Below, one piece after another: positions 61,486 through 64,000 of a stretch of DNA of 64,000 nucleotides; the first letter of the stretch is position 1; every line of letters begins with the position of its first letter. This DNA comes from Brevundimonas goettingensis (lineage in GTDB: Bacteria > Pseudomonadota > Alphaproteobacteria > Caulobacterales > Caulobacteraceae): contig NZ_CP062222.1 of NCBI RefSeq assembly GCF_017487405.1, forward strand, positions 1,659,001 to 1,723,000. Reading direction: 5' to 3'. The notes beneath the pieces were generated by a model. The model was not told the DNA's origin, did no database searches, and worked only from the letters and a program-made list of their open reading frames with translations. A program made the position numbers and the translations under genes.

Positions 61486-61691
61486 CAGGCGTCTCCCTTC
61501 TTCTGGCGGCTCGACTGCGTTCCGCCCTTGCGGCCCGCCTCGCGAGCGAGATCCCGGTTCTGGGAAAAGCTGCGCTTCTCCTCGGGCACGGAGCGCCCGC
61601 CGAGTTTGGCGATTTCCGATCGGCGCTCCGGCGAGAGGGAGGCGAAGCCCCGTTTTTTCACGCCCGTGACCGGTGCTGCTGGACTGTCCAT
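61485..61691 (-). CDS. KGG-motif general stress protein
   Basis: A 68-residue protein with KKRGFASLSPERRSEIAKLG and later DLAREAGRKGG, the repeats of the stress-induced KGG family (GsiB/YciG-like, linked to desiccation and general stress). Very hydrophilic. CCAAGGAGGATCAATCC gives a strong ribosome site. A GGAAC element lies near 61738, with no good -10 match at the usual spacing. Coupled to the small gene at 61288. Confidence 0.8.
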   Translation of the reverse strand: MDSPAAPVTGVKKRGFASLSPERRSEIAKLGGRSVPEEKRSFSQNRDLAREAGRKGGTQSSRQKKGDA

Positions 61692-61801
61692 TGGATTGAT
61701 CCTCCTTGGCTGGACGAATCCGTCAGGGCGCCAACCGGTTCCTGTGTCGGCTCCCGGACCCGGCGCGTCGGGCCCGCGCCGACCGCTCATCGGCCCGGTC
61801 T

Positions 61802-62371
61802 TCAAGGTCTCAAGGTCCGGAAGGTGATCGAATAGCGCAGGGTCGCAACCGGGCTCAGGCTGTGCTCCCAGACATCGCGCGCCTCGCCGTCCAGCAGATA
61901 GGCGGACCGCGCCTCGACCGGAACCGTACGCCGGTCCCAACCGCCGGGTCTTCCCCGGCGGAACCGAAACGGCGTCGACGCCCCCAGGGAGAGCCCGACG
62001 ACCTTGCCGAATTGCGGCCGGTCGCGATGCCAGCCGATCCCCGCGCCGGGCCCGTACCGGTTGATCAGGACCTGGACGAGCGCCTCCGGCGGGACCTGGG
62101 CCAGGTCGGCGGCGACCGCCCGGGCGGGCTCCAGGAAATCCGGGATCGGTTCGGCGGTCTCGACCCGGGCGCGTGTGAAGTCGTAGCGCCAGCCGAAATA
62201 GACCACCTGCCGATGACCCTTGAAGCCGTGGAAGTCGAAGGCCTCGAACGGCAGGGTCTCGAACCGTCGCATCAGGTCCCGCTCGAGATCGCGCGAGATC
62301 GCCTCGGGTCGATAGCTGAACCCTTCAGGTCCATAGGGCCCGGACGTCTGGAACAGATCCGTCTGTGTCAT
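61802..62371 (-). CDS. AlkB-like 2-oxoglutarate/Fe(II) dioxygenase
   Basis: A 189-residue protein beginning MTQTDLFQTSGPYGPEGFSY. Iron-binding H and D are in GIGWHRDRPQFG, the second H in VWEHSLSPV, and the 2-oxoglutarate Arg in LRYSITFRTLRP. Together with LINRYGPGAGIG this is the AlkB demethylase pattern. Likely repairs alkylated nucleic acids; many homologues act on other substrates. No clear Ada box was seen. Start at 62371 preferred over longer frames. Confidence 0.88.
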   Translation of the reverse strand: MTQTDLFQTSGPYGPEGFSYRPEAISRDLERDLMRRFETLPFEAFDFHGFKGHRQVVYFGWRYDFTRARVETAEPIPDFLEPARAVAADLAQVPPEALVQVLINRYGPGAGIGWHRDRPQFGKVVGLSLGASTPFRFRRGRPGGWDRRTVPVEARSAYLLDGEARDVWEHSLSPVATLRYSITFRTLRP

Positions 62372-62927
62372 TGCGGGGAAGCGACCGCGGCCCGCAGCCC
62401 GTTCCCGGCTCCCTCCGATAAAGCCACGCCCGCCCCAGGTCGATTGAGGTCCTGCGGATGCGGTCCCGAGATCGGACGTCGGCGAACGGGAGCCCCATCC
62501 CGGTCCCGGCGGTCCCCCGGGTTCAGACCGATAGATCACCACACAAGGGATTTCATGCCGTCAGGAAAAGCCGGCAGGCAGGGGGGCTGCCAGGTCGGGC
62601 CGGCTGACAGGCCGGTGATCGCGGTGACATCGGACGATTGACGCCCGCCCCGCGCCTTTGCCGGCGCGGGAGGGTCAACCAGGGTTCGGGGGGTTCTAGC
62701 GTCGAGCCGCACGGCAGCCGATCCCCAGGCCCGGGGTTTGGCGCGGCTCCTGGTTGCATGCGCGGCTGATCGGGCTATATGGCGCCGGCGGGCAAATGGA
62801 AGGCGTGAAAACCCGGCGTGCCGAGCCTGAAGCCTCAAAGCCATGAGCAGTTGGAGTCGGCTTCCTGACTTAGAAACCATCATCTCTCGCAGGGGTTCGG
62901 GTTGGATCTGCACGAGGAAATTCAATC
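62372..62927. other. Non-coding stretch with one hairpin
   Basis: About 555 bases. A perfect 8-bp hairpin (CCCGCGCC at 62649, GGCGCGGG at 62663, loop TTTGCC) without T-run lies in it. No supported gene or RNA gene. The right end has the GAGGAAATTCAATC ribosome site of the next gene. Confidence 0.4.
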
Positions 62928-63140
62928 ATGACCAAAACCCCTGCCGCCATCGATTCAAACGCCATGGGCGAATTGGCTCTGGCCCTTGTTCTGGAAGACC
63001 TGAAAGCACGCGAGGCCCGAGCGGATCTGGACGAGGGTCAGGCCCGGGAGATCCTGAGCGCCGCCCTGGAGCGGTTTCCCGCAGAGAGCCATCCGGAGCT
63101 TCATGCCCTGCTCGACTCCGAGGACTCGGAAACAGCATGA
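62928..63140 (+). CDS. Small hypothetical protein (70 aa)
   Basis: Encodes MTKTPAAIDSNAMGELALAL, VLEDLKAREARADLDEGQAR and ends LLDSEDSETA; acidic and helical. GAGGAAATTCAATC precedes the ATG. Its stop overlaps the ATG of the next gene (ATGA). No family recognised. Confidence 0.6.
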   Translation: MTKTPAAIDSNAMGELALALVLEDLKAREARADLDEGQAREILSAALERFPAESHPELHALLDSEDSETA

Positions 63141-63433
63141 TCTACTTTGCCTTCCTGGATCATGGCGAGGCGGGCGACGCGTCCATGGCCCTTCTCCACG
63201 CGACCGCACCTGAGCCGGCCATGGAAGAAGCCCGCGATACGCTCAGGGCCAGTCCAGGATCGGCGAGCGCCCACGTCTTCGACGGAGACAGGTTCGTGGG
63301 CTCAGTCGATGCGCCGGCGTTCGGGTTCGCGGGGACCAACAATACAGATGGCTTCGAGGGCGCCGCCCTGTCCGGGGACCGGGCCGCGGCTCCGGGTCGC
63401 ACGGGCGGTCCGGCGTCGGTGGCGGCGGCCTAG
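63137..63433 (+). CDS. Hypothetical protein (98 aa)
   Basis: Starts MIYFAFLDHGEAGDASMALL, includes EEARDTLRASPGSASAHVFD and GDRFVGSVDAPAFGFAGTNN. Translationally coupled to the 70-residue gene. The start MIYFAFLD and helix pattern look like a small alpha/beta protein, with an Ala/Gly-rich tail. No family recognised. Convergent with the Crp/Fnr gene with a four-base overlap. Confidence 0.55.
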   Translation: MIYFAFLDHGEAGDASMALLHATAPEPAMEEARDTLRASPGSASAHVFDGDRFVGSVDAPAFGFAGTNNTDGFEGAALSGDRAAAPGRTGGPASVAAA

Positions 63434-64000
63434 ACCGGCTCCCGGTGCAGGCGCAGATAGGTCGGATCGAACTCTGCTTCTCGCACCAGTCCAGGCCAGT
63501 CGAGAATCTCGATCCGCGATCCGGTCCAGGAGACCAGTCCCGCGCGGCGGATGTCGGAGACCAGCCGGTTGACGTGCACCGCGGACAATCCGAGGGCGTC
63601 GCCGAGCACCGGCTGCGACAGCGGCAGGTCGAAGGCGTGGTTCCGAGCCAGCCCGACCGTCTCCAGACGCAGATAAAGCTCGGCCAGCAGGTGAGCCAGA
63701 TGGCCCACGCCGCTGCGGCGCCCCATGGCCGTCAGCCATTGTCGATGAATCGCGGCGTCGATGATGGTGTCCAGCCACAACAGCCGGGTCAGATGGGGCC
63801 AGGACTCCGTGATCGCCCGAAGCTTCGCGTGCGGCGCATGAGCCACCACAACATCCGTGAGCGCGACCACTCCGTGATCCATCTGCTTCATCAAGAGACT
63901 GTGCAGATCGACGAAATCTCCCGTCACGCCGATCTGGGTGATCTGCCTGCCGCCGTCGCGCAGGGTGTTGTAACGCCCGACCAGGCCGGACAGGACGAGG
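63430..64000 (-). CDS. Crp/Fnr family transcriptional regulator, 5' end outside window
   Basis: At least 190 residues are visible, open to the right edge. The part at the edge belongs to the cyclic-nucleotide-binding domain (LVLSGLVGRYNTLRDGGRQI, TQIGVTGDFVDLHSLLM). A dimerisation helix follows, and the C-terminal winged helix-turn-helix reads LSQPVLGDALGLSAVHVNRL and IRRAGLVSWTGSRIEILDW. No Cys cluster is visible in the part shown, so whether it is oxygen-sensing cannot be said. Confidence 0.88.
   Translation of the reverse strand, partial: LVLSGLVGRYNTLRDGGRQITQIGVTGDFVDLHSLLMKQMDHGVVALTDVVVAHAPHAKLRAITESWPHLTRLLWLDTIIDAAIHRQWLTAMGRRSGVGHLAHLLAELYLRLETVGLARNHAFDLPLSQPVLGDALGLSAVHVNRLVSDIRRAGLVSWTGSRIEILDWPGLVREAEFDPTYLRLHREPV

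Noticed and set aside
1..64000. tRNA, rRNA and CRISPR arrays
   Set aside because: No T-arm-like or anticodon-stem patterns, no rRNA stretches and no regularly spaced short repeats were recognised by eye; a dedicated scan such as tRNAscan was not possible.

Overview
The window reads as a GC-rich alphaproteobacterial chromosome, most likely Caulobacterales and Brevundimonas-like. The pointers are a GcrA-type regulator, two LexA boxes of the alphaproteobacterial GTTC-N7-GTTC type, a FecI/FecR/TonB-receptor locus, an imuA-imuB cassette, and clustered small stress proteins of the KGG and DUF3606 types. This assignment rests on gene content and base composition, not on any marker gene. No rRNA, tRNA or CRISPR array was recognised.

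Region 1 (1-13.5 kb) looks like an integrated conjugative or plasmid-type element. It holds a relaxase running off the left edge, a DUF2493 protein, small regulators, a GcrA paralogue, two tandem SSB genes with near-identical leaders, a hybrid histidine kinase, a ParB-like gene, a Toprim primase-like gene, RadC, a secreted nuclease, a DnaQ-type exonuclease and an SOS-controlled dinB. The ParB-like and Toprim genes each appear frameshifted once, which suggests decay or sequence error.

Region 2 (13.6-23.5 kb) is mixed accessory DNA. It has a subtilase with Glu where the catalytic Asp is expected, small exported or membrane proteins, a nucleotidyltransferase/metallophosphoesterase pair, a MgtC-like protein, a PRC-barrel-like lipoprotein, and a degraded second copy of the phosphoesterase 3' end.

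Region 3 (23.6-40.1 kb) is surface and nutrient biology. It contains a 2378-residue autotransporter with three long internal repeats, then a sigma factor, anti-sigma factor, TonB receptor and pectinesterase series that probably senses and uses pectin, followed by an M1 metallopeptidase and a DUF6702 protein.

Region 4 (40.2-48.1 kb) is a patchwork with phage traces. It has a truncated lysozyme-like start, a second copy of a gene seen at 16.3 kb, a five-gene operon carrying an SRAP/HMCES abasic-site protein, and a fusion of a DUF433 antitoxin-like domain to a 2H phosphoesterase domain resembling phage Acb1/gp57B proteins. That fusion is the most interesting gene in the window.

Region 5 (48.1-53.1 kb) carries small stress proteins, a ChrA transporter, and a large serine recombinase plus response regulator lying between two copies of a 43-bp repeat. 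Region 6 (53.3-64 kb) has a LexA-controlled imuA-imuB without adjacent dnaE2, a flavin monooxygenase, the conserved tesA/ybbA-ybbP divergent cluster, further small stress proteins, an AlkB-type dioxygenase and a Crp/Fnr regulator cut by the right edge.
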